Shown piece by piece: positions 39,228 through 39,246 of a DNA stretch of 39,246 nucleotides; positions within the stretch are counted from its first letter, which is position 1; the number at the start of each line of letters is the position of its first letter. A model generated the notes under the pieces. The model ran no database searches. It saw only the letters and a list, made by a program, of their open reading frames with translations, and was not told where the DNA came from. Position numbers and translations under genes: made by a program. Source of the DNA: CAZUNB01 sp044227985 (GTDB taxonomy: Bacteria; Patescibacteriota; Saccharimonadia; Saccharimonadales; JAGPDM01); the NCBI GenBank assembly GCA_044227985.1, contig JBGAVT010000011.1:1-39246 (forward strand). Direction: 5' to 3'.

Positions 39228-39246
39228 TATGCTGGCAAGTATATCA

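Noticed and set aside
1..39246. Recoded UGA (Gracilibacteria-type code)
   Set aside because: UGA ends many intact genes here, for example yebC, argF and tsaE, and no family-conserved protein reads through it.
1..39246. CRISPR array, prophage, IS element or integrated island
   Set aside because: No spaced direct repeats, no transposase, integrase or phage genes were seen. The only tandem repeat is the coding 78-bp repeat at 26281-26556.

Overview
The window looks like a chromosomal segment of a Candidate Phyla Radiation bacterium, most likely Saccharibacteria (TM7). Four things point that way. Genes are densely packed, with many start/stop overlaps. The type IV pilus set is of the single-membrane kind (PilB, PilC, PilM, PilN, PilO-like and pilins, with no PilQ secretin seen). 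TsaB and ComEC are cut down. Surface proteins carry lamin-tail domains and sortase-type anchors. UGA is used as a stop, so the code is standard, which argues against Gracilibacteria and Absconditabacteria. The lineage is inferred from gene content and protein style; no marker phylogeny was possible. No phage, IS element, CRISPR array or obvious foreign island is visible, and no gene-free stretch exceeds 300 bases.

Layout. 1-2970: ComEC channel (cut by the window edge), YebC and an inositol-phosphatase-like enzyme. 3005-3107: a strongly structured intergenic element. 3144-5540: a large secreted, sortase-type surface protein. 5815-9362: RuvC, ribosomal protein L25, then RuvA-SDR-RuvB. 9423-9980: a PH-like membrane protein. 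10091-19196: the pilus region, as a rightward pilM-pilN-pilO-small protein operon facing leftward minor pilins, a separately controlled major pilin, and pilB-pilC. 19320-25061: RecA, UppP, a DMT transporter, an unrecognised 557-residue protein, RecX and a PRC-barrel protein. 25195-30605: a lamin-tail surface protein, TsaE, short TsaB, RNase Y, a ROK-like kinase and a short VIT-family protein. 30628-32217: an ornithine carbamoyltransferase/acetyltransferase operon behind a leader-peptide attenuator. 32427-35229: a small membrane protein and a membrane-anchored double-AAA+ ClpC-like ATPase. 35295-39227: tRNA-Arg(UCU), tRNA-Gly(UCC), a small protein, a sortase, a membrane zincin, a Na+/Ca2+ exchanger and an edge hypothetical.

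The main discovery candidate is upstream of the carbamoyltransferase. A 22-26 codon peptide ending TTTRRRDTRICECSIDA is followed by four ordered RNA segments. These give a 1:2 protector hairpin, a 2:3 antiterminator (10 of 11 positions paired) and a 3:4 intrinsic terminator with a U-tract. This is the trp/his style of ribosome-mediated attenuation, read out by arginine codons. I know of no such arginine attenuator described for this phylum.

A second theme is gene starts. In many transcription units the -10 hexamer sits 6-8 nt before the ATG, often as an extended TGn -10, which predicts leaderless mRNAs. A smaller set (L25, major pilin, the two largest unknown or surface proteins, RNase Y) has real leaders with Shine-Dalgarno sites. 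Functionally the window joins DNA uptake and recombination (ComEC, RecA, RecX, RuvABC), pili, and cell-surface building (sortase, surface proteins, UppP). These functions fit a host-attached lifestyle with natural competence, though that is inference.
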